Assembly (NCBI RefSeq): GCF_000531125.1
Contig: NZ_CBTK010000223.1
Span: 1 to 51,504 of the forward strand
Length of the DNA stretch: 51,504 bases
From: Candidatus Contendobacter odensis Run_B_J11
Lineage (GTDB): Bacteria; Pseudomonadota; Gammaproteobacteria; Competibacterales; Competibacteraceae
Direction: 5' to 3'
The translations under genes were made by a program, and so were the position numbers. Within the stretch, counting starts at the first letter, position 1; every line of letters begins with the position of its first letter. Below the pieces are notes generated by a model, which had not been told where the DNA came from, ran no database searches, and saw nothing but the letters and a program-made list of their open reading frames with translations. Shown here piece after piece: positions 42,831-51,463 of this stretch.

Positions 42831-44183
42831 ATGAGCAACGAACGGGCGTGTTTCAAAGCGTATGACATTCGCGGGCGAATTCCCGACGAGCTGAACGATG
42901 ATCTGGCCTATCGCATCGGGCGGGCGTATGCCGTTTTTCTGCGACCCCGCAAGGTCGCGGTCGGCCATGATGTGCGGTTGAGCAGTCCAGCGCTCAGCGC
43001 GGCGCTGGCGAACGGCTTGCGGGATGCCGGCGTCGAGGTGATGGACATCGGCCAGTGCGGCACCGAGGAAATTTACTTTGCCGTTTTTCACCATCAGCTT
43101 GACGGCGGAATCATGGTCACCGCCAGCCATAACCCGATGGATTACAACGGGATGAAGCTGGTGCAGGAACAGGCCAAACCGATCAGCGGCGACAGCGGCC
43201 TGTTCGCCATCCGCGATCTGTCGGCGTCTGACGAATTTACGCTGGCGATCCGCCCCAGCAACCTCATTCACCATGAGGATAAGAGCGACTACATCCGCTA
43301 CCTGCTGGGCGCGATTAACATTGATGCGCTCAAGCCGCTGAAAATCGTCGTCAATGGCGGCAACGGCGGCGCCGGACCGATCATTGATGCGCTGGAGCCG
43401 CAGTTGCCGTTTCAGTTCGTCAAAATTCATCATGAGCCGGACGGTTCTTTTCCCAATGGCATTCCCAATCCCCTGTTGCCGGAATGCCGCGAGGCCACTG
43501 CGCAGGCGGTCCGCGAGCACGGCGCTGATCTGGGACTGGCCTGGGATGGCGATTTCGACCGCTGTTTCTTCTTTGACGAAACCGGACGCTTTATTGAGGG
43601 CTATTACCTGGTGGGCCTGCTGGCGGAAATCCTGCTGGCGCGGCAACCGGGCGCGAAAATCGTCCACGATCCGCGCCTGACCTGGAACACGATAGAGCAG
43701 GTCCGCGCTGCCGGTGGAGTCGCGGTGCAGAACAAGACCGGCCATGCCTTCATGAAAGAGCGGATGCGGTTGGAGGATGCGCTGTACGGCGGCGAGATGA
43801 GCGCCCATCACTATTTCCGCGATTTCGCCTACTGCGACAGCGGGATGATTCCGTGGCTGCTGGTCGCTGAACACCTTTGCCGTACCGGCCAACCGCTCTC
43901 GACGCTGGTGGATGCGCGGATGCAGGCGTTCCCATGCAGCGGCGAGATCAATTTTCGGGTGGACGATGCGCAGGCCAAGATTCGCGAGATTCTGGTCGCT
44001 TACGCTGACCAGGAGCCGGAACTGGACGAAACCGACGGCATCAGCCTTGAATTCCCCAACTGGCGCTTTAATCTGCGCTGTTCCAACACCGAACCGCTGC
44101 TGCGGCTGAATGTGGAAACTCGTGGCGACGCGGAATTGCTGGAGCGGCGCACTAAGGAATTACGAAGGTTGATCACGGGCTAG
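42831..44183 (+). CDS. cpsG: phosphomannomutase (CpsG/ManB type)
   Basis: 450 residues from the ATG at 42831, which has a near-perfect GGGAGGAAA site. Phosphohexomutase motifs in order: [26 protein letters not shown], phosphoserine loop [14 protein letters not shown], metal loop [15 protein letters not shown], sugar loop [10 protein letters not shown], and phosphate-binding [15 protein letters not shown]. The HxYF and GGEMS pattern fits the bacterial CpsG/ManB group that makes mannose-1-phosphate for GDP-mannose, capsule and LPS. It is followed after 50 bases by the Cys/Met enzyme gene. Confidence 0.92.
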   Translation: MSNERACFKAYDIRGRIPDELNDDLAYRIGRAYAVFLRPRKVAVGHDVRLSSPALSAALANGLRDAGVEVMDIGQCGTEEIYFAVFHHQLDGGIMVTASHNPMDYNGMKLVQEQAKPISGDSGLFAIRDLSASDEFTLAIRPSNLIHHEDKSDYIRYLLGAINIDALKPLKIVVNGGNGGAGPIIDALEPQLPFQFVKIHHEPDGSFPNGIPNPLLPECREATAQAVREHGADLGLAWDGDFDRCFFFDETGRFIEGYYLVGLLAEILLARQPGAKIVHDPRLTWNTIEQVRAAGGVAVQNKTGHAFMKERMRLEDALYGGEMSAHHYFRDFAYCDSGMIPWLLVAEHLCRTGQPLSTLVDARMQAFPCSGEINFRVDDAQAKIREILVAYADQEPELDETDGISLEFPNWRFNLRCSNTEPLLRLNVETRGDAELLERRTKELRRLITG

Positions 44184-44233
44184 ATGGCCGTTTTTAAAAC
44201 TTCCCCTTGCCCATTCGCAACGGTATTGATTTC

Positions 44234-45394
44234 ATGACTGATTCTTCTCGTCCGTCCGGCTTCGCCACTCGCGCGATTCACGCCGGCCAATCGCCCGACC
44301 CGACGACCGGCGCGGTGGTCACGCCGATCTACGCCACCTCGACCTACGTTCAGTCCAGTCCGGGCGTGCATCAGGGCTTTGAATATTCGCGCAGCCAGAA
44401 TCCCACCCGCTTTGCCTACGAGCGTTGTGTGGCCGATTTGGAAGGCGGCGACGCCGGTTTCGCTTTTGCTTCGGGATTGGCGGCCACGTCCACGGCGCTG
44501 GAACTGCTGGACAGCGGCGATCATGTGGTGGCGCTGGATGATCTTTATGGCGGCAGCCGGCGGCTGTTCGAGCAGGTGCGGCGGCGCAGCGCTGGTTTGA
44601 GTTTTTCCTACAGCGATTTGCGCGACCGGGCGGCGCTGGAGCGGGTGCTGACGCCTAAAACCCGGATGATTTGGGTCGAGACGCCGAGTAACCCGCTGTT
44701 GAAGCTGGTGGATTTGGTGATGATCGCGGAAGTGGCTCGCGAACGCGGCATTCTGGCGGTGGCCGACAACACTTTCGCCACGCCGTGGGCGCAACGGCCG
44801 CTGGAATACGGTTTCGACCTCGTTATCCATTCCGCGACCAAGTATCTGAACGGCCATTCCGACATTATCGGCGGGGTGGCGGTGTGCCGGGGGCAGGAAT
44901 TAGCGGAACGGTTGGGCTATTTGCAGAATGCCATCGGCGCCATCGCCAGCCCGTTTGACAGTTTTCTGGCATTGCGTGGCCTGAAAACGCTGGCACTACG
45001 GATGGAACGGCACAGCGCCAATGCGTTGGCGATTGCGACCTGGCTGGAACAGCAGCCGAGCATTGCTAAGGTGATCTATCCCGGCCTGACCAGCCATCCG
45101 CAACATGAGTTGGCGCGGCGGCAAATGCGCGGTTTTGGCGGGATGATCGGCGCGGTGGTGCGCGGCGATTTAGCGCAAGTCACCCGATTCCTGACCCGCT
45201 GCCGGGTGTTCGCCCTGGCCGAAAGCCTGGGCGGGGTGGAAAGTCTGATCGAGCATCCGGCGATTATGACCCATGCCTCGGTGCCGCCGGAGGTGCGCCG
45301 GGAGTTGGGAATTGACGACGGGCTGGTGCGATTGTCAGTTGGCATTGAGGATGTGGCGGATTTAATCGCCGATCTGGAATGGGCGCTGGGGTAG
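44234..45394 (+). CDS. Cys/Met metabolism PLP enzyme (cystathionine gamma-synthase/lyase-like)
   Basis: 386 residues from the ATG at 44234. The fold-type I pattern is complete: TRAIHAGQSPDPTTGAVVTPIYATSTY, FEYSRSQNPTRFAYERCVADLEGG, PSNPLLKLVDL, ADNTFATPWAQRPLEYG, and the PLP lysine in VIHSATKYLNGHSDIIGG. It is equally close to cystathionine gamma-lyase, beta-lyase and gamma-synthase, which cannot be separated by eye; SLGGVESLIEHPAIMTHASVPPE is the family's substrate loop. It acts in transsulfuration or methionine synthesis. No met or cys genes adjoin. Confidence 0.93.
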   Translation: MTDSSRPSGFATRAIHAGQSPDPTTGAVVTPIYATSTYVQSSPGVHQGFEYSRSQNPTRFAYERCVADLEGGDAGFAFASGLAATSTALELLDSGDHVVALDDLYGGSRRLFEQVRRRSAGLSFSYSDLRDRAALERVLTPKTRMIWVETPSNPLLKLVDLVMIAEVARERGILAVADNTFATPWAQRPLEYGFDLVIHSATKYLNGHSDIIGGVAVCRGQELAERLGYLQNAIGAIASPFDSFLALRGLKTLALRMERHSANALAIATWLEQQPSIAKVIYPGLTSHPQHELARRQMRGFGGMIGAVVRGDLAQVTRFLTRCRVFALAESLGGVESLIEHPAIMTHASVPPEVRRELGIDDGLVRLSVGIEDVADLIADLEWALG

Positions 45395-45461
45395 AAACCA
45401 AACTTCAGCATCGGCTTAACGCCGGTTATGAGCCATACCCGCTTTTGAGAATCATGGAACT

Positions 45462-46871
45462 ATGGATATTCAAGCCCATTTCAACGACATCCGGGCGGTG
45501 ATCGCTGCTGATCTGGATCGCGCCCGGCAGTCTATTGATGCGGCGGTGGCGTGGCTGACTGATCCAACGCTGTTCGAGGCGCTGTTGCAAGCGGCCCGGC
45601 GCGGCTGTCGGGTGCGGTTGGCGCTGCTGGATGATGCGATCAACCGGCAGTCCGGGTTGAATCTGGAGCGGTTGCGGGCGGCAGGCGGCGAGACCTTTTG
45701 GATTCCCGAAGCGGAGGAGCGCGGGGCCGGTTCGCTGCATCACAAGTTTTGTGTCATTGACGGCGACGGGGTGATCACCGGTTCCTACAACTGGACCTGC
45801 CGCGCCAGTCGGGCCGATGAAAACATCCTGCGGGTGTGGGGCGATGCGGCGCTGGCGCAAGGCTATCTCGCCGCTTTTGATCGGCTTTTGGAGAAATATG
45901 GGTTACGCCCGGCGGTTCCGCCGCTGGATACCCAACAGGTGATGCGGCGCTTGGAGGTGCTGCGGAATTTGTTGTTGCTGGAGGATTTCGACACGGTGGC
46001 GGCGCAATGGCCCCGGCTGGAAGCGGCGCGGGCGCTGGCTCCCATCGCGGAACTGCTGGATCGGTTGCGCGCCGAGGATTGGGCGGCGGCGCTGGATCGG
46101 ATTCAGGCGGTGTTGGCGCGAGGGCTGGCGGTCGTGGCTTGGCAAGACCCGGCATTGGCGGCATTGCGGCTGGAATTGCTGACGCTGGAAGCGCAGATCG
46201 TGGCGTTGAGCAGCGAACAGGCGGAATTGGAGCGGCAGATTGAGGAGTTCGCCCATCAGCAGCATCTCGCGGTCGGTGAGGCGATGGCGGAATGTCTGCA
46301 CTTGCGGCGGGAGTATTGGCGGCGGCGGGCTGAACGCAGTCACGCCGAGGCCGATCAGACCGCGCAGGCCGAAGCCGAGGCGGATCAGGCGGAGTTTCAG
46401 CGCGACCGGGAGGCGTTTGACCGTGCGCCCCGGCCCGCGTCGCTGGATGCCGACCAGCAGCAGGAGTTGAAGCGGCTATATCGGGAAGCGGTGATGCGCT
46501 GTCATCCCGACCGGGTGACGGAGGCTGATCAGGCGGCGGCGCAGACGATTTTCGTGCAGGTGCAGCGGGCCTATCAGCAGAACGATCTGGACACTCTGAA
46601 CCGTTTGCATCGGCATCTGACCGATGGTCAGCCGTTCGCTGATCCAGCGCAGGTGTGGACTGAACAGGAGCAGTTACGCGGGCGGATGAGCCGGTTGCGG
46701 TTGGAGGTTGAGCGGTGGCTGGCGGAGATTCGCGCCTTGCGGGCCAGCGAGACCTATCAGACCTTGGCGGCGCAGCCGGATTGGGCGGCGTATTTCGCCC
46801 GGGTTCGCCAGCGGTTGGAAGAGGAATGCGCGGAGTTGCGCCAGAAAATTGCGGAGAACGGCAATGCCTAA
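45462..46871 (+). CDS. phospholipase D-like / J-domain fusion protein
   Basis: 469 residues. Residues 1-145 are a single phospholipase-D-type domain with one HKD motif, SLHHKFCVIDGDGVITGSYNWT (His93, Lys95, Asp100), as in small Nuc-type nucleases that work as dimers. Residues 150-320 are long charged helices, largely coiled coil (SSEQAELERQIEEFAHQQ, TAQAEAEADQAEFQRDR). Residues 330-385 form a J-domain: QQELKRLYREAVMRCHPDRV with the HPD tripeptide at 348-350, so it should stimulate an Hsp70. A last coiled coil closes the protein. The combination of an HKD nuclease/lipase-like domain and a J-domain is unusual. It overlaps the next gene by eight bases. Cytoplasmic. Confidence 0.85.
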   Translation: MDIQAHFNDIRAVIAADLDRARQSIDAAVAWLTDPTLFEALLQAARRGCRVRLALLDDAINRQSGLNLERLRAAGGETFWIPEAEERGAGSLHHKFCVIDGDGVITGSYNWTCRASRADENILRVWGDAALAQGYLAAFDRLLEKYGLRPAVPPLDTQQVMRRLEVLRNLLLLEDFDTVAAQWPRLEAARALAPIAELLDRLRAEDWAAALDRIQAVLARGLAVVAWQDPALAALRLELLTLEAQIVALSSEQAELERQIEEFAHQQHLAVGEAMAECLHLRREYWRRRAERSHAEADQTAQAEAEADQAEFQRDREAFDRAPRPASLDADQQQELKRLYREAVMRCHPDRVTEADQAAAQTIFVQVQRAYQQNDLDTLNRLHRHLTDGQPFADPAQVWTEQEQLRGRMSRLRLEVERWLAEIRALRASETYQTLAAQPDWAAYFARVRQRLEEECAELRQKIAENGNA

Positions 46872-48150
46872 AACGCATGATGGTGCGTTGGTTCCGGGTT
46901 CATCATATCTGCCCGCAGTGATTGAACAGCGCACCCGGATTGTTAATCGGGTAATGGGGGAATTGACGAGTCGGGATACCGAGGCGTTTTTTCGGCGGCA
47001 TCCTGATTTTTTTCGGTTGGTGGTGTCGCGGTATTACCCGCTGAGTGAGGAGTTGATTGGGCGGTATGAGGATTGTTGGGATTGGGGGCAATTGAGCCAA
47101 AACGAGGCGCTGCCTTGGAGTGAGGCTTTTATCGGACGATTTGCCGAATTATGGAATTGGGGTTCTTCTTATTACGACACAGGGTTAAGTGGGAATCTGG
47201 TATTGCCTTGGAGTGAAGCACTCATTGAACGCTTCGCCGAACGCTGGATGTGGGGATGGGGAGGGTTGAGCGAAAACAAAGCGCTGCCATGGAGTGAACC
47301 ACTGATTGATTGCTTTGCTAATCGATGGGACTGGATGTATTTGAGCGGGAACGAAGCGCTACCTTGGAGTGAGGCACTCATTGATCGTTTCGTCGATCTC
47401 TGGGTGTGGGGATGGTTGGCGGGGAACGAAGCACTACCTTGGAACGTGGCGCTTATCGACCGCTGTGCTGAATACTTAGATGACTTGAACTGGGGGTCAC
47501 TGAGTGTGAACCGTGTACTACCTTGGAGTGAAGTACTTCTTGAACGCTATGCTGAACGGTGGTTGTGGGGTTCAGAACCTGGGTTAAGCGAAAATGAGGG
47601 GCTACCTTGGAGTGAGATACTCCTTGAACGCTACGCCGAACAATGGGACTGGGGTTATGGATTAAGCTACAACAGGGCACTACCTTGGAGTGAGACGCTT
47701 CTTGACCGCTACGTCGAGCGTTGGGCGTGGGGGTGCTTGAGTGGAAATGAAGCACTGCCTTGGAGCGAGTCCTTCTTCGAACGCTATATTGAATATTGGG
47801 AGTGGGGAGGAAACGGGTGTTTGAGTGGAAATGAAGCACTGCCTTGGAGCGAAGCGTTGATCGAGCGATACGCTGATCGGTGGAAGTGGGGAGGGTGGCG
47901 TGGGTTAAGCGACAATATGGGGCTGCCTTGGAATGGACATTTGATTACTTGCTACGCTGATTTCTGGGACTGGTCATGTTTGAGCCATAATAAGGGATTG
48001 CCTTGGTCACACGCACTTTATGATCGTTTTTCTGAGCGTTGGGAAATCAAAGGTATCGCTGGACACTATGATGGCAATGTTCGATCTCTGACGCCAGAAC
48101 AGATTGAGCGGTTGATGAGAATCTGCTTTCTGGAAAGTAAATTTAGTTAA
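46864..48150 (+). CDS. tryptophan-rich tandem-repeat protein
   Basis: 428 residues from the ATG at 46864, which overlaps the PLD-J stop and implies translational coupling. After a 59-residue head (TSRDTEAFFRRHPDFFRLVVSRYYP) come about 13 repeats of 25-31 residues, consensus SEALIERYAERWxWGxLSxN and then EALPW; the repeats end near residue 394, leaving a short tail (SLTPEQIERLMRICFLESKF). The repeated W, Y/F and charged helix positions suggest a solenoid binding surface. No signal peptide or enzyme motif is seen. Related W-rich repeats occur in scattered bacteria without known function to me. The gene is richer in A+T than its upstream partner. Confidence 0.82.
   Translation: MPKTHDGALVPGSSYLPAVIEQRTRIVNRVMGELTSRDTEAFFRRHPDFFRLVVSRYYPLSEELIGRYEDCWDWGQLSQNEALPWSEAFIGRFAELWNWGSSYYDTGLSGNLVLPWSEALIERFAERWMWGWGGLSENKALPWSEPLIDCFANRWDWMYLSGNEALPWSEALIDRFVDLWVWGWLAGNEALPWNVALIDRCAEYLDDLNWGSLSVNRVLPWSEVLLERYAERWLWGSEPGLSENEGLPWSEILLERYAEQWDWGYGLSYNRALPWSETLLDRYVERWAWGCLSGNEALPWSESFFERYIEYWEWGGNGCLSGNEALPWSEALIERYADRWKWGGWRGLSDNMGLPWNGHLITCYADFWDWSCLSHNKGLPWSHALYDRFSERWEIKGIAGHYDGNVRSLTPEQIERLMRICFLESKFS
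47041..48045 (+). repeat. coding tandem repeats, 75-93 bp units
   Basis: About 13 in-frame units within the W-repeat gene. The best conserved DNA word is CTNCCTTGGAGTGA, coding LPWSE, which recurs about every 75-93 bases, with the intervening spacer varying in length by whole codons. Units differ by point changes and small insertions at the WG-x(n)-L loop, so the array is old but has probably expanded by unequal recombination. It is not a CRISPR: it is transcribed in frame and has no unique spacers of fixed size. Confidence 0.85.
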
Positions 48151-48177
48151 GAAACCATAGATTGATAGGAGTGGAAA

Positions 48178-49047
48178 ATGAAGAAAGATGAACAGAAGAC
48201 TCCAGAAGCAATAGAGAGTGAGAGCTTTTTTAGAAAGATGATGCTTGATAATTTAAAAAGCACATCCACCATTGATGGCTACGAGCTTCAGTTATTTGAT
48301 TGGTATATACGAGAGACAGAGCAACTTATAGCTGGAATGCTTTCTGCTGAAAAGACGTATATTCAAGAGCAAATTGATGCTGGGGCTGAAGATATAAATG
48401 ATAGCGGAATAGTGGCAGCAGAATATCACCTCAAGAGGGTTCGCTATTCTCATGTGATTTATATGACCTCTCTACTTGAAATTTTTCTGGAGCGATCATG
48501 TGAAAAATTAACGAATATAATTGGAAAACAAAACATGCCTTTCAATGTTGGTGATTTGCAAGGTGATCCATGGTCTGTAAAGCGGAAATTCCTTGAAAGA
48601 TACGGAAAGTTTGAAATACCAAAAAATATCCTCCTGTAAATTTTCCTGTGATGGCGATGATTTGCGGCTTGGGCTAGAACATCGGCTTCATCTAACTCTT
48701 TGATCTTGCTGAGAGGTGTGCGTTGTACTCACCCAACCCGTCGTGCGAATCACAGGAAAATTTACAGGAGGAAAAATATTTATTCTGAGATTAATTTGTT
48801 GACTTTTTTGAGAAACAACTTTGTTCACGATAATGGTTCTACAAGCGAGTTAAAAACTGACAAAAATAAAGAAAAGAAAGCTATGCTTGATAAGCAACCT
48901 TGGGTAAATTTAAGCGGCTCTGAGATTTTGATTGAAGCTGATTATATTCGCAGTGCCTTCAAAGTAATCAAGTCATTAATACAGTTCGTCGAAGCACGTC
49001 TTGGAGAGATCGCCGATAAAGCAATCCATCCAAAGATCGTCTCATGA
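48178..49047 (+). pseudogene. HEPN-domain protein gene, interrupted by MITE
   Basis: Two halves of one frame: 48178-48629 (ATG with AGGAG upstream; MKKDEQKTPEAIESESFF...KFEIPKN) and from 48780 on (IYSEINLLTFLRNNFVHDNG...). Removing the element with one 8-bp target copy (150 bases, a multiple of three) rejoins them in frame as a 239-residue helical protein. FLRNNFVH is an R-N-x3-H motif (Arg at 48811, His at 48826) with helical surroundings, as in HEPN RNases of toxin and defence systems. As it stands, translation stops at a TAA inside the element after 153 codons, before the catalytic motif. The gene is A+T-rich and lies between the W-repeat gene and darG. Confidence 0.78.
48630..48771. mobile_element. 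MITE family A, copy 2, with target duplication
   Basis: A 142-bp element with perfect 23-bp inverted ends beginning CCTCCTGTAAATTTTCC at 48630 and ending at 48771. It is flanked by AAAAATAT at 48622-48629 and again at 48772-48779, an exact 8-bp target duplication. It has no coding frame, so it depends on a transposase elsewhere. Copy 1 at 3197-3335 shares the ends and size. The unbroken ends and exact duplication indicate a fairly recent insertion. Confidence 0.9.
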
Positions 49048-49093
49048 TCAGTTGCGATTATGCGAAACTTCAACTCTACACAGTTATAATTTT

Positions 49094-49813
49094 ATGAGTA
49101 TAATCAGCGAATTTCGAGGCAATATCTTTCAATCATCCTGCCAAACCTTGGTCAACACGGTTAATTGTGTTGGCGTGATGGGAAAAGGGATAGCATTGGA
49201 ATTTAAGAACCGCTTCCCGGAAATGTATGATGAATACGCCCGTTATTGTGCCGATAAACGCATTCATCCCGGCGTTCTTCATCTGTGGAAGAAGTCCGAA
49301 CCGTGGATTCTCAATTTTCCGACCAAAAGCAACTGGAAGCATCCGTCGAAACTTGAATACATCGAACAGGGCATGGCGAAATTTTGCGCCACTTACGCGA
49401 CAAAAGGCATCACTTCAATCGCTTTTCCCGAATTAGGCACCAGTTTGGGAGGACTACAGTGGAGCGCGGTGAAAGAAGTGATGTATCGGTTTCTGGAGCC
49501 ATTACCGAATCTGGACGTTGAGATTTACCACTTTGATCCAAATGCGGAAGACTCACTTTTTGATAGGCTGCATCAGCGCATTCATCGCTTTTCTGTAGAA
49601 GACTATAAAAGATACTTAGGGATAAACGCCAAACAGGCAAAATTACTCATGGATGCTTTTAGCACCAGCACGATACATACCATGCTTGAAATACAACAAA
49701 TCAAAGGAGTTGGGGATAAAACTATTCAATCTCTCTATGAATTTGCCAAAGCGACTGTCGAAACACGACGCTTGGTTACTCAAGCAGAACGCCAACCAAC
49801 TCTGGTATTTTAG
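49094..49813 (+). CDS. darG: DarG-like macro-domain antitoxin
   Basis: 239 residues from the ATG at 49094 (MSIISEFRGNIFQSSCQTLV), preferred over upstream in-frame starts that fall within the HEPN tail. Residues 1-155 form a macro domain: NTVNCVGVMGKGIALEFKNRFP binds ADP-ribose, INFPTKSNWKHPSKLEYIEQGM and FPELGTSLGGLQW complete the site, closely as in DarG, which removes ADP-ribose from DNA. The C-terminal 80 residues differ from usual DarG and contain a helix-hairpin-helix, IQQIKGVGDKTIQSLYEF, suited to DNA binding. The toxin gene follows after 11 bases. In known systems darT precedes darG; here the order is reversed. Confidence 0.87.
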   Translation: MSIISEFRGNIFQSSCQTLVNTVNCVGVMGKGIALEFKNRFPEMYDEYARYCADKRIHPGVLHLWKKSEPWILNFPTKSNWKHPSKLEYIEQGMAKFCATYATKGITSIAFPELGTSLGGLQWSAVKEVMYRFLEPLPNLDVEIYHFDPNAEDSLFDRLHQRIHRFSVEDYKRYLGINAKQAKLLMDAFSTSTIHTMLEIQQIKGVGDKTIQSLYEFAKATVETRRLVTQAERQPTLVF

Positions 49814-49824
49814 GACGTAAACGC

Positions 49825-50466
49825 ATGGGTTTAGCCGAATGGAGAAGATCGAAAATTCGCGAATATCCAATTACGGAATTTTTCTACTTCGCCATGATCG
49901 AGAATTTGGACAATCTTTTAAGGTACGGGATACTCCCAAAAAATGAGGTGATCAAAAGCGGTTGGGATTATGTTTCGTTTGCAGAAGAATCAGTTCAGGA
50001 TCGTCGACATGTCCGTGACATTGAGCTGACTAATCATACTACAGTAACGATTCATGATTTGGTGCCTGTGTATTTAGTACCACGAACACCTACACTTTCC
50101 GCAAGAAGAGACTGCCAGGATAGAATTTTCTTCATAGTAATTAGTGCAGACATATTGACTCAGGAAAACATTGAGTTTGCCTTTTCTGATGGAAATGCCG
50201 CATCAAAAAAAACTAAGTTTTTTAATAGCTTATACAAGCTAAAACATATCCCTTGGGATGTGCTTAAAGCCGATTATTGGAATGATTTTCCAGACGGAAA
50301 GCGAAAACGTAATGCAGAGTTTTTGATTTTCCATCGGATAGAACCTAAATACTTTCAGCGCATCGTTATTTGCAATCCAAACCTTCAAGAAAATTGCAAA
50401 AAATTGGTTGAGCAGGCTGGTTTATCGCTTGATGTAGTTTTAGATGGCAGCTACTTTTTTACCTAA
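49825..50466 (+). CDS. darT: DarT-like DNA ADP-ribosyltransferase toxin (DUF4433)
   Basis: 213 residues. Matches the DarT family by ITEFFYFAMIENLDNLLRYGIL, SFAEESVQDRRHVRDI, the HDLVPVYLVPRTPTL strand, and NAEFLIFHRIEPKYFQRIVI, which carries the catalytic Glu in the A/G-E-x-L/V context. The NAD+-binding histidine seen early in most DarT proteins (YHITH) is replaced here by YPITEFFYFAMIEN, so the first motif is altered. DarT transfers ADP-ribose to thymidine or guanosine in single-stranded DNA. It is coupled to the macro-domain antitoxin 11 bases upstream. Low G+C content indicates transfer. Confidence 0.85.
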   Translation: MGLAEWRRSKIREYPITEFFYFAMIENLDNLLRYGILPKNEVIKSGWDYVSFAEESVQDRRHVRDIELTNHTTVTIHDLVPVYLVPRTPTLSARRDCQDRIFFIVISADILTQENIEFAFSDGNAASKKTKFFNSLYKLKHIPWDVLKADYWNDFPDGKRKRNAEFLIFHRIEPKYFQRIVICNPNLQENCKKLVEQAGLSLDVVLDGSYFFT

Positions 50467-50878
50467 AGACGTAAACTTAATAACGCATTTATTCAAAATG
50501 ATTTAGCCCGGCATTACACCCCGCCGCACAGAACTCTGTATTAACGCGAACGATGACTTACAACAGATCGAGCAAGCGCCCCGGTTCCTTATTAACGGCG
50601 CGACCATCCTAATCGACCGAGACCCGCTCCATGAGCAATATCAACGAGTTACTGCAAGGTTTTCAACGCTTTCAGGTCAAAAGCTTCGAGCCAAACCGGG
50701 AAGCCGGTATGCCGCACTTTAGGGCGTTTAATCGGTATCGGTATTTGATGGTCCCGAAAACCGTTGAATAGAGTACTTCTAATCCATGGGTGGCTAAGAG
50801 GATATCCGGCACAAAAGATGCTTGAGCCATAAAGTTTGGTAGGTTATGGGGCAAGGCAATCACTCGGTAGAGGACGTT
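50467..50878. other. non-coding stretch with degraded sequence before the IS
   Basis: About 410 bases between darT and the transposase. The only readable remnant is a short frame at 50631 (separate entry). The left end of the insertion sequence must lie here, probably between about 50670 and 50850, but I could not identify an inverted repeat or target duplication, since the right end is missing. No RNA gene was recognised. Confidence 0.5.
50631..50771 (+). pseudogene. possible carbonic anhydrase N-terminal remnant
   Basis: ATG at 50631 opens 46 codons: MSNINELLQGFQRFQ, then residues that no longer look like a conserved protein, to a stop at 50771. The first 15 residues resemble the start of beta-class carbonic anhydrases (N-terminal ..NELLxGFxRF..). 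The rest may be the left end of the insertion sequence. The match is too short to be firm, and no zinc-binding motif is present. Confidence 0.25.
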
Positions 50879-51463
50879 ATGGCCTACCAAGAAATTTCCG
50901 ATGCTTTTTGGAACCCAGTGGATCCCCTGTTGGATCCCTTTAAGCGGAAAAAGTCCGGGGGCAGTCCGCCCGTGGAGTTCCGATGCATCTTGAACGGCAT
51001 TTTCTCCCTGCTCAAGACGGGCTGCCAGTGGGGACATCTCCCGCCGTGCTATGGTTCCAAAAGCACGGTTCACGAGCACTTTCAGCGGTGGGTGCAGGCC
51101 GGGGTGTTTGCCGAAATTTTCCGCGTGTACGCCGAAGAATATCAAGAAGCTCATGGGATCGAATGGACCTGGCAAGCCATGGACGGGGCGTTGATGCAAG
51201 CACCGGTGCGGGGGCAAGCGGTGTGCCTAGCCGATGAGGCGCTGGGGCGCAATCCGACCGACCGGGGGCGCAGTGGTAGTAAGATGCATCTGCATGTCGA
51301 TCAAAACGGGATCCCGCTGGGGGTGACCTTGGTCGGCGCCAATGTCCATGATAGTCGGTTGGTGTCCTCGACCTTGGTCGCCGCGATCCTCCCGCGGCCC
51401 GAACCGACGCCCGATCAGCCGCAACACCTGTGCCTAGACAAGGGTTATACCATTTCTCTATAG
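50879..51463 (+). pseudogene. IS5-family transposase, truncated
   Basis: 194 codons from the ATG at 50879 (MAYQEISDAFWNPVDPLL), a better start than 50846. The first DDE aspartate is in WQAMDGALMQAP, the second in HLCLDKGY; the frame then ends abruptly (TISL, stop) and the conserved final glutamate region is missing. GSKMHLHVDQNGIPLGVTLVGANVHDS is the usual IS5-group block between the aspartates. After about 51450 the DNA changes to A+T-rich, unrelated sequence, so the element was itself interrupted or is cut by the window edge. Not functional as shown. Confidence 0.85.

Noticed and set aside
42786-43892. Long minus-strand frame opposite the phosphomannomutase
   Set aside because: Antisense shadow; all conserved motifs are on the plus strand.
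47041-48045. CRISPR-like or minisatellite array
   Set aside because: Units are in frame, coding and of variable length, with no constant repeat or unique spacers; explained as protein repeats.
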